Source of the DNA: Hydrogenophaga sp.
Lineage (GTDB): Bacteria > Pseudomonadota > Gammaproteobacteria > Burkholderiales > Burkholderiaceae_C
Assembly (NCBI RefSeq): GCF_026125825.1
Contig: NZ_JAHCKK010000003.1
Span: 90,215 to 154,214, forward strand
Direction of reading: 5' to 3'
DNA: 64,000 nt
Part shown: one piece after another, positions 38,579 through 47,031 of the stretch
Layout: each line of letters begins with the position of its first letter
How positions within the stretch are numbered: position 1 is the stretch's first letter
Notes under the pieces: model-generated
Database searches by the model: none
Told to the model about the DNA's origin: nothing
The model's input: the letters and a program-made list of their open reading frames with translations, nothing else
Position numbers and translations under genes: made by a program

Positions 38579-39631
38579 TCAGGAATGGGCGGCAAGTCCT
38601 CGAACCAGTTCGCCCACCAGTTCTGCCGCCGGGACCTCTCGGCAGCCACTGGCGTTCTGGCCTGACCACAGCGGTGAGAAGTCGCCGCTGCCCTTGGCCT
38701 CCCAATGGGCGCGCAGCGGCGCCATGGCCGCCGTGGCCAGCGGGAAGGCCGGCGCGACCGGGTTCATGGGGCCAAGCTCTCGCATCACGCGGTTAACGAT
38801 GCCGCGCGCCGGGCGCCCTGTGAACAGATGGGTGAGGGCGGTGTGGTGCGCCGCCTCGCTCTGCAACGCCGCGCGGTGCAACGCGCTGGTGGTGGCTTCG
38901 GTGCAGCAGAGAAAGGCCGTGCCCACCTGCACGCCCGAGGCGCCCAGCGCCATGGCTGCGGCAACGCCCGCCGCATCGGCAATGCCGCCGGCTGCGATCA
39001 CAGGCACGCCCACGGCCGCGACGATCTGCGGCAAGAGCGCGAAAGTGCCGGCCTGCGTGGTGAGGTCGTCCGTGAGGAACATGCCCCGGTGGCCACCGGC
39101 CTCGACGCCCTGGGCGATGATGGCGTCTGCGCCAAAGGCCTCCAGCCAGCGCGCCTCCTCCACTGTGGTGGCCGACGACAGCACCACGCTGCCCCAGCCC
39201 TTGACCCGGTCCAGCAGGTCCAGGTCGGGCAGGCCGAAGTGGAAGCTCACCACCTTCGGCCGGAAGCGCTCGAGGAGATCGGCCGCCGCTCGGTTGAACG
39301 GCACACGGCCCGGGCCAGTTGGCACGGCATCGATGTCCAGCCCCGCCTCCCGGTAGTACGTGCTCAGCCATGCACGCCACGCTGCTTCGCGCGCTTCGTC
39401 GGCCTCGGGCGGCGCATGGCAGAAGAAGTTGACGTTGAACGGCCGTTGGGTGCCCGCGGCCAGTGCCGCCAGCTCGCGGTCCATGACCTCGGGCGAAAGC
39501 ATGGCGCAGGGCAAAGAGCCCAGCGCACCCGCGTTGCTCACCGCCACGGCCAGGGCCGCGCCTTGCACGCCGGCCATGGGCGCCTGGATCAAGGGGTATT
39601 GCGTACCGAGCAGGGTGGTGAGTGCGTTCAT
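38579..39631 (-). CDS. nitronate monooxygenase (2-nitropropane dioxygenase family)
   Basis: A 350-residue FMN-dependent TIM-barrel enzyme beginning MNALTTLLGTQYPLIQAPMAG. GGHRGMF near residue 178 and VIAAGGIADAAGVAAAMALG near 215 bind FMN phosphate. The family oxidises alkyl nitronates such as propionate 3-nitronate. It is transcribed away from the hpa operon with 78 bases between starts, so its promoter overlaps the HpaR control region. Confidence 0.88.
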   Translation of the reverse strand: MNALTTLLGTQYPLIQAPMAGVQGAALAVAVSNAGALGSLPCAMLSPEVMDRELAALAAGTQRPFNVNFFCHAPPEADEAREAAWRAWLSTYYREAGLDIDAVPTGPGRVPFNRAAADLLERFRPKVVSFHFGLPDLDLLDRVKGWGSVVLSSATTVEEARWLEAFGADAIIAQGVEAGGHRGMFLTDDLTTQAGTFALLPQIVAAVGVPVIAAGGIADAAGVAAAMALGASGVQVGTAFLCCTEATTSALHRAALQSEAAHHTALTHLFTGRPARGIVNRVMRELGPMNPVAPAFPLATAAMAPLRAHWEAKGSGDFSPLWSGQNASGCREVPAAELVGELVRGLAAHS

Positions 39632-39669
39632 GCGCGCATTCTCACCGCGTCGCCGTTCCGGGTAAACCC

Positions 39670-39709
39670 TTGATTTGTTTCCAGAATAATCATTTAATAT
39701 ATTAAATAA
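39670..39709 (+). promoter_or_regulatory. hpaR promoter and 16-bp palindromic operator
   Basis: TTGATT at 39670-39675 and TTTAAT at 39693-39698 are spaced by 17 bases. A perfect palindrome, ATTTAATATATTAAAT, spans 39692-39707 and so covers the -10 box and the expected start of transcription. It ends two bases before the hpaR ATG. MarR proteins bind such dyads; autorepression by HpaR is inferred. Confidence 0.7.
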
Positions 39710-40201
39710 ATGGACGACACCACCCCTTTCACTCACCGCAACCTGCCGCGCCTGCTGCTCGAAGCGCGCGAGGCCGTGATGCTGCATACCCGGCCCAGCC
39801 TGCGCGAGCATGGCCTGTCCGATCAGCAGTGGCGCGTGCTGCGCGTGCTGGGCGAACACGCGCAACTGCCCGGTGGGGTGGAAACGGGCCGCGTGGCGCG
39901 CGAGGCGTTTCTGCTCGGCCCCAGCCTTACCGGCGTGCTTACCCGCATGGAGCGCGACGGCCTGATCGCGCGCAGCCGCTGCCCGCAGGACGCCCGGCGC
40001 ACCGTGGTGCGTGCCACACCGGCCGGGCTCAAGCTGGTGAAGGGCCTGTCCAGCACCATCGAAGCGCACTACGCGTGGATGGAGCAGCGCCTGGGCAAGG
40101 CCCGGCTGGAGCAGCTGTACGCATTGCTCGACGAGGTGATCGCGCTCGAACAACCCCTGAATACCGATGAGGCCGACGGCCTGGAGGAAGACGCCGCATG
40201 A
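39710..40201 (+). CDS. hpaR: HpaR, MarR-family regulator of homoprotocatechuate catabolism
   Basis: A 163-residue winged-helix repressor. LLLEAREAVMLHTRP at the N-terminus and LSDQQWRVLRVL, LLGPSLTGVLTRMERDGLI in the recognition region align by eye with HpaR of enteric bacteria. The stop codon TAA lies directly before the ATG, so no earlier start exists in frame, and no Shine-Dalgarno sequence precedes it. It probably represses the following operon until an intermediate of 4-hydroxyphenylacetate breakdown binds. Four bases overlap hpaG1. Confidence 0.9.
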   Translation: MDDTTPFTHRNLPRLLLEAREAVMLHTRPSLREHGLSDQQWRVLRVLGEHAQLPGGVETGRVAREAFLLGPSLTGVLTRMERDGLIARSRCPQDARRTVVRATPAGLKLVKGLSSTIEAHYAWMEQRLGKARLEQLYALLDEVIALEQPLNTDEADGLEEDAA

Positions 40202-40848
40202 ACCCCCTACCCTGGATGCCGGCCGGCACGGTCTACGGCACCCTGCTCAATTTTCAGCGCGAGCACGCGCTCTGGGCGCCGCGCATGAGCGAAGTCCCGT
40301 ACAAGGCAGCGCCGAAAGCGCCGGTGCTCTACATCAAGACCGCCAACACCTTCACGCCCCATGGGCAGTCCATCGCGCTGCCTGCCGGCGCGGCGGTGCA
40401 GGTGTCGGCTTCGCTCGGCGTGGTGATGGGCGACGACGGCGTGCTCGGCGCGGTGCTGTTCAACGACGTGGCCATTGCGCACGAGAGCTACTACCGCCCG
40501 CCGGTCAAGGCGCGCTGCGTCGACGGCTTCCTTGGCGTAGGGGCCGAGTGCGTGCCGATTGCGCGTTTCGGCGGCCTTGCCGGGTTGGCGGATCTGCAGA
40601 TCGAACTGCACATCAATGGCGTGCACCGCCAGACCACCGTTCTGACCGAGTTGCTGCGCGATGCCGCCACACTGCTGGCCGACGTGAGCGAATTCATGAC
40701 CCTGCGCCCGGGCGACGTGCTGATGCTGGGCACCGACTGCCTGGCCGATGGCGCCCGCCCGCTGGTGCACCCCGGTGACACGGTGGAGATCACTGCCCCG
40801 GGCTTTGCGCCCACCCTGCACAGCTTCACACAGGAGGTGGCCGCATGA
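40198..40848 (+). CDS. hpaG1: HpaG1, isomerase/decarboxylase subunit (FAH family)
   Basis: A 216-residue fumarylacetoacetate-hydrolase-fold protein corresponding to the N-terminal half of the fused HpaG of E. coli. The N-terminal GTVYGTLLNFQREHALW and terminal LHPGDTVEI-like ending fit the family. The ExE metal-binding motif seen in the partner subunit is not evident here. It works with HpaG2 on 5-oxopent-3-ene-1,2,5-tricarboxylate (decarboxylation) and the following isomerisation. Overlaps both neighbours by four bases. Confidence 0.88.
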   Translation: MNPLPWMPAGTVYGTLLNFQREHALWAPRMSEVPYKAAPKAPVLYIKTANTFTPHGQSIALPAGAAVQVSASLGVVMGDDGVLGAVLFNDVAIAHESYYRPPVKARCVDGFLGVGAECVPIARFGGLAGLADLQIELHINGVHRQTTVLTELLRDAATLLADVSEFMTLRPGDVLMLGTDCLADGARPLVHPGDTVEITAPGFAPTLHSFTQEVAA

Positions 40849-41618
40849 AGCGCGCCCGCATCGCCTGGGCCGGCGCGGTCCACGACGCCATCGAGGCCGA
40901 CGGCCAACTCGAACTGCTCACGCCAGCCTTGCAAGGCCGCCGCGTGTCCTTTGACGACGTGGTCTGGCTGCCCCCGCTGCAGCCTCTGCCGCCGCAGCGC
41001 CCGCGCACCGTGCTCGCGCTGGGCCTCAATTACGCCGACCACGCCAAGGAGCTCGCCTTCAAGGCACCCGAGGAGCCGCTGGCCTTTGTGAAGGGAGAAG
41101 CGTCGCTCACCGGCCACCGCGGCTTCACGCGGCGCCCACCTGGCGTGGATTTCATGCACTACGAGTGCGAGCTCGCCGTGGTGATCGGGCGCACCGCCAA
41201 ACGCGTGAAGAAGGCCGACGCGCTGGCTTTCGTGGGTGGCTACACGGTGGCGAACGACTATGTGATCCGCGACGTGCTGGAGAACTGGTACCGACCCAAC
41301 CTGCGTGCCAAGAACCGCGACACCTGCACGCCCATCGGCCCCTGGCTTGTGGACGCGGCCGACGTGCCCGACCCCATGAACCTCTCGTTGCGCACCACGG
41401 TCAATGGCGAGGTGACGCAGCAGGGCAGCACGCGCGACATGATCTTCGACGTTCCCACGCTCATCGAGTACTTCAGCGCCTTCATGACGCTGCAGCCCGG
41501 CGACCTGATCCTCACCGGCACGCCCGACGGCGTGGTCGACTGCCGGCCGGGCGACGTGATCGTCACGTCCATCGAAGGCATCGGAGACCTTGTCAACACC
41601 ATCACCCAACATCCCTGA
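40845..41618 (+). CDS. hpaG2: HpaG2, isomerase/decarboxylase subunit (FAH family)
   Basis: A 257-residue FAH-fold enzyme matching the C-terminal half of E. coli HpaG. LALGLNYADHAKEL, the metal ligands in MHYECELAVVIG (ExE) and TPIGPWLVDAADVPDP are visible, with the terminal LTGTPDGV and PGDVI region. It converts the ring-cleavage product downstream of HpaE. Separate G1 and G2 genes rather than one fused gene are found in many proteobacteria. Confidence 0.92.
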   Translation: MKRARIAWAGAVHDAIEADGQLELLTPALQGRRVSFDDVVWLPPLQPLPPQRPRTVLALGLNYADHAKELAFKAPEEPLAFVKGEASLTGHRGFTRRPPGVDFMHYECELAVVIGRTAKRVKKADALAFVGGYTVANDYVIRDVLENWYRPNLRAKNRDTCTPIGPWLVDAADVPDPMNLSLRTTVNGEVTQQGSTRDMIFDVPTLIEYFSAFMTLQPGDLILTGTPDGVVDCRPGDVIVTSIEGIGDLVNTITQHP

Positions 41619-41626
41619 ACCGCAGC

Positions 41627-43099
41627 ATGACGACGATCCAGCACCTCATCAACGGCAAGGCCGTGGCCAGCGCCGCGAGCTTTGAGACCATCAACCCCGC
41701 CACACAGGACGTGCTGGCCGAGGTCAGCGCCGGCGGCGTGGCAGACATCAACGCCGCGGTGCAGGCCGCGAAGGACGCGTTCCCGAAATGGGCCGGGCTG
41801 CCCGCGACCGAGCGCGCGAAGCTCATGCGCAAACTCGGCGAGCTGATCGCCGCCCACGTGCCCGAGATCGCCCAGACCGAGACCAACGACAGCGGCCAGG
41901 TGATTGCCCAGACCGGCAAGCAGCTGGTGCCGCGCGCGGCCGACAACTTCCACTATTTCGCCGAGATGTGCACGCGCGTGGACGGCCACACCTACCCCAC
42001 GCCCACGCACCTGAACTACACGCTGTTCCACCCCGTGGGCGTGTGCGCGCTCATCAGCCCGTGGAACGTGCCCTTCATGACAGCGACCTGGAAGGTCGCG
42101 CCCTGCCTGGCGTTTGGCAACACGGCGGTGCTGAAGATGAGCGAGCTGTCGCCCTTGACGGCCGCGCGCCTGGGCGAGCTGGCGCTGGAGGCGGGCATCC
42201 CGGCGGGGGTGCTCAACCTCGTGCATGGCTACGGCAAAGACGCTGGCGAGCCGCTGTGCGCGCATCCGGACGTGCGCGCGATCTCTTTCACCGGCTCCAC
42301 CGCCACGGGCAACCGCATCGTGCAAAGCGCCGGGCTGAAAAAGTTCAGCATGGAGTTGGGCGGCAAGAGCCCGTTCGTGATCTTCGACGACGCGGACCTG
42401 GATCGCGCGCTGGACGCGGCGGTGTTCATGATCTTCAGCAACAACGGCGAGCGCTGCACGGCGGGCAGCCGCATCCTGGTGCAACAGCGCATCTACGCCG
42501 ACTTCGTGGCGAAGTTCGTGGAGCGCGCCAAGCGCATCACGGTGGGCGATCCGCTGGACGAGAAAACCATCATCGGCCCCATGATCAGCCAGGCGCATCT
42601 GGCCAAGGTGCGCGGCTACATCGAACTGGGTGCGAAGGAGGGTGCCACCATGCTGTGCGGCGGGCTGGACCGGCCGTCGTACGCCGCGGAACTGCCCTCG
42701 CGCGTGGCCAAGGGCAACTACGTGTGGCCGACGGTGTTCGCGGACGTGGACAACCGCATGCGCATCGCACAGGAGGAGATCTTCGGTCCGGTGGCGTGCC
42801 TGATTCCGTTTCGCGACGAGGCGCATGCGATCGAGCTGGCAAACGACATCCAGTACGGGCTCTCCAGCTATGTGTGGACGGAGAACCTGGGCCGCGCCCA
42901 CCGCGTGGCGGCTGCCGTGGAGGCGGGCATGTGTTTCGTCAACTCGCAGAACGTGCGGGATCTGCGCCAGCCGTTCGGCGGCACCAAGGCGAGTGGCACG
43001 GGGCGCGAGGGTGGCACCTGGAGTTACGAGGCGTTCCTGGAGCCCAAGAACGTCGCTGTGTCCCTGGGTTCTCACCACATTCCTCACTGGGGTGTTTGA
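41627..43099 (+). CDS. hpaE: 5-carboxymethyl-2-hydroxymuconate semialdehyde dehydrogenase
   Basis: A 490-residue NAD-dependent aldehyde dehydrogenase. ISPWNVPFMTATWK, SFTGSTATGNRI, the catalytic glutamate in MELGGKSPFV and the catalytic cysteine in NNGERCTAGSR (about residue 287) are all present. In the homoprotocatechuate pathway it oxidises the semialdehyde formed by HpaD. The ATG at 41627 lies eight bases after the hpaG2 stop; the long upstream extension is a shadow of hpaG2. Confidence 0.95.
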   Translation: MTTIQHLINGKAVASAASFETINPATQDVLAEVSAGGVADINAAVQAAKDAFPKWAGLPATERAKLMRKLGELIAAHVPEIAQTETNDSGQVIAQTGKQLVPRAADNFHYFAEMCTRVDGHTYPTPTHLNYTLFHPVGVCALISPWNVPFMTATWKVAPCLAFGNTAVLKMSELSPLTAARLGELALEAGIPAGVLNLVHGYGKDAGEPLCAHPDVRAISFTGSTATGNRIVQSAGLKKFSMELGGKSPFVIFDDADLDRALDAAVFMIFSNNGERCTAGSRILVQQRIYADFVAKFVERAKRITVGDPLDEKTIIGPMISQAHLAKVRGYIELGAKEGATMLCGGLDRPSYAAELPSRVAKGNYVWPTVFADVDNRMRIAQEEIFGPVACLIPFRDEAHAIELANDIQYGLSSYVWTENLGRAHRVAAAVEAGMCFVNSQNVRDLRQPFGGTKASGTGREGGTWSYEAFLEPKNVAVSLGSHHIPHWGV

Positions 43100-43180
43100 A
43101 GTGCTTTCACGCCAACAGGTCAGCGGGATCGCACCGCCCATCCACGGAGCGAACTCCACCATCACCAAGGGAAAGACCCC

Positions 43181-44104
43181 ATGGGAAAACTAGCACTTGT
43201 CGCAAAGATCACCCACGTCCCGTCGATGTACCTGAGCGAACTCGACGGCCCGAGGAAGGGCACGAGGCAGGATGCCATTGACGGCCACCAGGAAATCAGC
43301 CGCCGCTGCCGCGAACTCGGTGTCGACACCATCGTCGTCTTCGACACCCACTGGCTTGTCAACGCCAGCTACCACCTCAACTGCGCCCCCCATTTCCAGG
43401 GCACTTACACCAGCAACGAGCTGCCCCATTTCATCAGCAACATGCCGTTCGAGATTCCGGGCAACCCCGAACTCGGCCAACTGCTTGCCAAGGTGTGCAA
43501 CGAGTACGGTGTCGAAACCCTTTCCCACGACGCCACCACGCTGGGGCCTGAGTACGGCACGCTCGTGCCCATGCGCTACATGAACGCCGACCAGCACTTC
43601 AAGGCCATCTCGGTCTCGGCGCTCTGTCAGTCCCACTACCTCAATGACAGCGCGCGCCTGGGCTGGGCCATGCGCAAGGCCGTCGAGGACCACTACGACG
43701 GCACCGTCGCCTTCTTCGCCAGCGGATCGCTCAGCCACCGTTTCGCGCAAAACGGACTGGCCCCGGACTATGCCTTCAAGATCTGGAGCCCCTTCCTTGA
43801 AACCCTGGACCGCCGCGTGGTCGAGATGTGGGAGCAGGGCGAGTGGAAAGCCTTCTGCGAGATGCTCCCCGAGTACGCCGCCAAAGGCCACGGCGAAGGC
43901 TTCATGCACGACACCGCCATGATGCTCGGCGCCCTTGGCTGGAGCGACTACGACGGGCGGGCCGAAATCATCACCCCTTACTTCGGCGCTTCCGGCACCG
44001 GCCAGATCAACGCCGTCTTCCCCGTCACCCCGCAGACCGGCGCGGCCATTCCCGCCGCGCAGGCCTCGTCGGCCCGGGGCTACCAGGCCGTATCCCGCCT
44101 CTGA
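43181..44104 (+). CDS. hpaD: 3,4-dihydroxyphenylacetate 2,3-dioxygenase
   Basis: A 307-residue class III (LigB-type) extradiol dioxygenase that opens the homoprotocatechuate ring. Histidines likely to bind iron are in KITHVPSMY near residue 12 and VFDTHWLVNA near 57, and the acid/base histidine in SGSLSHRFAQNG near 190. AAGGGAAAG precedes the ATG. Eighty-one bases separate it from hpaE with nothing notable. Confidence 0.94.
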   Translation: MGKLALVAKITHVPSMYLSELDGPRKGTRQDAIDGHQEISRRCRELGVDTIVVFDTHWLVNASYHLNCAPHFQGTYTSNELPHFISNMPFEIPGNPELGQLLAKVCNEYGVETLSHDATTLGPEYGTLVPMRYMNADQHFKAISVSALCQSHYLNDSARLGWAMRKAVEDHYDGTVAFFASGSLSHRFAQNGLAPDYAFKIWSPFLETLDRRVVEMWEQGEWKAFCEMLPEYAAKGHGEGFMHDTAMMLGALGWSDYDGRAEIITPYFGASGTGQINAVFPVTPQTGAAIPAAQASSARGYQAVSRL

Positions 44105-44115
44105 CAAGGCCTCCC

Positions 44116-44562
44116 ATGCCGCACCTCGTCATCCTCTACACCCCCAACCTCGACAAGCCCGCCAGCGAAGGCGGCGCCGACATGGGCGCGCTCTGTCGAG
44201 AGCTGTGCGACGCCATGCTCGCGGTGCGCGATGAGGCCGGCAAACAGGTCTTCCCCACCGGTGGCACCCGCGTGCTGGCTTACCCCGCGGCGCACAGCGC
44301 CATCTCGGACGGCGGCGCGGCAGGCATCGCCGCTGGCCTGGGCGGCGACTACGCCTTCGTCTACATGAATCTGCGCATGGCCACGGGCCGAAGCGCCGCC
44401 ACGCACCAGCGCGTGGGCGAGGCGCTGCAGGCCGTGGTGAAGGCGCACTTTGCCGTGCAACTCGCCACGCGGGCCATCGGCATCACCATGCAGGTGGACG
44501 AGGGCCACGAAGTGTTCGATGCCAAGACGAGTTCCCTGCACCCGCTGTTCAACCGGAGCTGA
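44116..44562 (+). CDS. hpaF: 5-carboxymethyl-2-hydroxymuconate delta-isomerase
   Basis: A 148-residue tautomerase-superfamily protein starting [13 protein letters not shown]; proline 2 becomes the N-terminal base after methionine removal. [16 protein letters not shown] and [19 protein letters not shown] match HpaF/CHMI. It is somewhat longer than the 126-residue E. coli enzyme. The ATG at 44116 is eleven bases after the hpaD stop; four bases lead to hpaH. Confidence 0.92.
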   Translation: MPHLVILYTPNLDKPASEGGADMGALCRELCDAMLAVRDEAGKQVFPTGGTRVLAYPAAHSAISDGGAAGIAAGLGGDYAFVYMNLRMATGRSAATHQRVGEALQAVVKAHFAVQLATRAIGITMQVDEGHEVFDAKTSSLHPLFNRS

Positions 44563-44566
44563 CCCC

Positions 44567-45394
44567 ATGCTCGACGACACCCTCATCCATCAGCTCGCGG
44601 CCGAGCTCGACCTCTCCCAGCGCAGCCGCGTGCCGCTGGAGCACTTCTCCAAGCGCTTTCCCGGCATGACGATCGAGGACGGCTACCGCATCGGCCGGGC
44701 CTGGGTCGCCTTGCAGGTCGCCGCCGGCAGACAGGTGATCGGCCACAAGATCGGCCTGACCAGCCGCGCCATGCAGATCTCCAGCCAGATCGACGAGCCC
44801 GACTACGGCACCTTGCTCGACAGCATGCGCTTCACCGCCACGGCGGGCGAGGTGCTGCAGATCCCCACGGCACGCTTCATCGCGCCGCGCGTGGAGGTGG
44901 AGCTCGCCTTCGTGCTCAAGTCGCCCTTGCAAGGCGTGGACGTGACGGTGGAGGATGTGCTGGCCGCGACCGAGTACGTCACGCCTGCCATCGAGATCAT
45001 CGACGCGCGCATCGAGCAGTTCGACCGCCATACCAAGGCAATGCGCAAGGTGTTCGACACCATCAGCGACAACGCAGCCAATGCCGGCATCGTGATCGGC
45101 GAGGGCGACCTGCGCTACCGCGCCGACCCCTTCGCCCTGGACCTGCCCTGGTGCGGCGCCATCCTGCGGCAGAACGGCGCTGTCGAGGAAACCGGGCTGG
45201 CCGCCGGTGTGCAGGGCCACCCTGCCGTCGGCATCGCCTGGCTCGCGCACAAGCTCGCGCCCTGGGGCGAGTCGCTCCAGCCCGGCCAGATCGTGCTGGC
45301 TGGCTCGTTCACGCGGCCGGTCGTGGCCCGCCAGGGCGACCAGTTCGAGGCCGACTACGGCCCGCTTGGCAGCCTTCGGTTCCAGTTCGTCTGA
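44567..45394 (+). CDS. hpaH: 2-oxo-hept-4-ene-1,7-dioate hydratase
   Basis: A 275-residue enzyme of the 2-keto-4-pentenoate hydratase family. [12 protein letters not shown] near residue 63, [13 protein letters not shown] near 103 (ExE metal motif) and [16 protein letters not shown] near the end are diagnostic. It hydrates the product of HpaG to 4-hydroxy-2-oxoheptanedioate. The ATG at 44567 is chosen because it starts the family's N-terminal [14 protein letters not shown]. Confidence 0.94.
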   Translation: MLDDTLIHQLAAELDLSQRSRVPLEHFSKRFPGMTIEDGYRIGRAWVALQVAAGRQVIGHKIGLTSRAMQISSQIDEPDYGTLLDSMRFTATAGEVLQIPTARFIAPRVEVELAFVLKSPLQGVDVTVEDVLAATEYVTPAIEIIDARIEQFDRHTKAMRKVFDTISDNAANAGIVIGEGDLRYRADPFALDLPWCGAILRQNGAVEETGLAAGVQGHPAVGIAWLAHKLAPWGESLQPGQIVLAGSFTRPVVARQGDQFEADYGPLGSLRFQFV

Positions 45395-45405
45395 CGACTT
45401 CCCCT

Positions 45406-46224
45406 ATGCAAACCCCTGTCAACCCTTTCAAACAAGCGCTCGCCGAGCGCCGCGCGCAAATCGGCTTCTGGCTTGGCCTGGCCAACCCCTACAGCGCGGA
45501 AATCTGCGCCGGTGCCGGCTTCGACTGGCTGCTGATCGATGGCGAACACTCGCCCAACGGCCTGCAGGACCTGCTGGCCCAGGCCCAGGCCATCGCCGCC
45601 TACCCGGGTTCTCACGCCATCGCGCGCGTGCCCGTGGGCGACACCGCACTCATCAAGCAGTACCTCGACATTGGTCTGCAGACCCTGCTGGTCCCCATGG
45701 TGGACACGCCCGAGCAGGCTGCCCAGTGGGTGCGCGCCTGCCGCTACCCGCAGGACGACGGTCAGGGCGGCGTGCGCGGCATGGCCGGTGCCCGGGCCTC
45801 GCGCTGGGGCCGCTACCCCAACTACGCGAAAGAGGCCAACGCCCAGGTCTGCCTGCTGGTGCAGGCCGAGACGCGCGAGGCGCTGCAACAGCTCGATGCC
45901 ATCGCGGCCACGCCCGGCGTCGACGGGGTCTTCATTGGCCCGGCCGACCTCTCCGCCTCGCTCGGCCACGTGGGCAACCCGGGCCACCCCGACGTGCAGG
46001 CCGCGATCGAGGACGCCATCGCGCGCATCCTGCGCGCCGGCAAGGCGCCCGGCATTCTGACCACCGACGAAGCCCAGGCGCGTCACTACCTCGCGCTGGG
46101 GGCCGTCTTCGTCGCCGTGGGGCTGGACACCCAGATCCTCGCGCGCCAGACCAGCGCCCTGGCCGCGCGCTTCAAGACCGATGCATCCCCTGTGCCCACC
46201 CAGGCCAAGGGCAGCGTGTACTAG
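45406..46224 (+). CDS. hpaI: 4-hydroxy-2-oxoheptanedioate aldolase
   Basis: A 272-residue class II pyruvate aldolase of the HpcH/HpaI family. [12 protein letters not shown] with the catalytic histidine, [28 protein letters not shown] and [17 protein letters not shown] are in order. It cleaves the C7 acid to pyruvate and succinic semialdehyde, ending the pathway. The ATG at 45406 lies eleven bases past hpaH. Confidence 0.95.
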   Translation: MQTPVNPFKQALAERRAQIGFWLGLANPYSAEICAGAGFDWLLIDGEHSPNGLQDLLAQAQAIAAYPGSHAIARVPVGDTALIKQYLDIGLQTLLVPMVDTPEQAAQWVRACRYPQDDGQGGVRGMAGARASRWGRYPNYAKEANAQVCLLVQAETREALQQLDAIAATPGVDGVFIGPADLSASLGHVGNPGHPDVQAAIEDAIARILRAGKAPGILTTDEAQARHYLALGAVFVAVGLDTQILARQTSALAARFKTDASPVPTQAKGSVY

Positions 46225-46233
46225 GAGACCCCC

Positions 46234-47028
46234 ATGAACGCCGCCATGCAAGCCACTGCCTCCACCCCTGCGGGCATGCACCCGGACGAATGGGCCGCGC
46301 GTGTCGAGCTCGCCGCCTGCTACCGCGTCTTCGCCATGCTGGGCTGGACCGAGATGATCTACAACCACATCACACTGCGCCTGCCTGCGAGCGTCTGCGG
46401 TGAGGACAAGCAGTTTCTGATCAACCCTTTCGGCCTGCACTACAGCGAGGTCACAGCGCGCAACCTGGTGAAGATCAACCTGCAGGGCGAGGTGCTCGAC
46501 GGCTCGCCGCACCCGGTCAATCCGGCCGGCTTCACGGTGCACGCTGCCATTCACGACGGCATCGAAGGTGCGCACTGCGTGATGCACACCCACACCACCG
46601 CCGGGGTGGCCGTGGCCTGTCTCAAGGACGGCCTGCAGCAGACCAACTTCTACACCGCGCAGTTGCACGGCATGGTGGCCTACCACACCTTCGAGGGCAT
46701 CACCATCCACGCCGACGAAGCGCCGCGCCTGCTCCAGAGCATTGGCGAGCGGCCGGCGGTGATCCTTCGCAACCATGGCCTGCTGGCCTGGGGTGCGACC
46801 CTGCCTCAGACCTTTGCCATTCTCTGGACGCTGCAGCGAGCTTGCGAAATCCAGATGGCCACGTTCTCGATGGGGGGCGCGCAGGCGGCCCTGCCGGTGC
46901 CCGAAGCCATCGCGCAAAGATGCACGCGCGACGCGCTGCAGTTCAACCCCCATCATGGCGCCGGCCGTGACGTGTTCGACGCGCTGGTCCGGCAGGTCAA
47001 CCGCCTTGACCGCAGTTACCTGGAGTGA
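46234..47028 (+). CDS. class II aldolase/adducin-family protein
   Basis: A 264-residue zinc aldolase-fold protein. The metal histidines appear in MHTHTTAGVAV (HxH, about residue 112) and LRNHGLLAWG near 175; YNHITLRLP near 43 helps bind substrate. The family includes L-fuculose-phosphate-type aldolases and decarboxylases. It sits nine bases after hpaI, so it belongs to the operon, but the known pathway does not need it. Its substrate is unknown. Confidence 0.82.
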   Translation: MNAAMQATASTPAGMHPDEWAARVELAACYRVFAMLGWTEMIYNHITLRLPASVCGEDKQFLINPFGLHYSEVTARNLVKINLQGEVLDGSPHPVNPAGFTVHAAIHDGIEGAHCVMHTHTTAGVAVACLKDGLQQTNFYTAQLHGMVAYHTFEGITIHADEAPRLLQSIGERPAVILRNHGLLAWGATLPQTFAILWTLQRACEIQMATFSMGGAQAALPVPEAIAQRCTRDALQFNPHHGAGRDVFDALVRQVNRLDRSYLE

Positions 47029-47031
47029 GCC

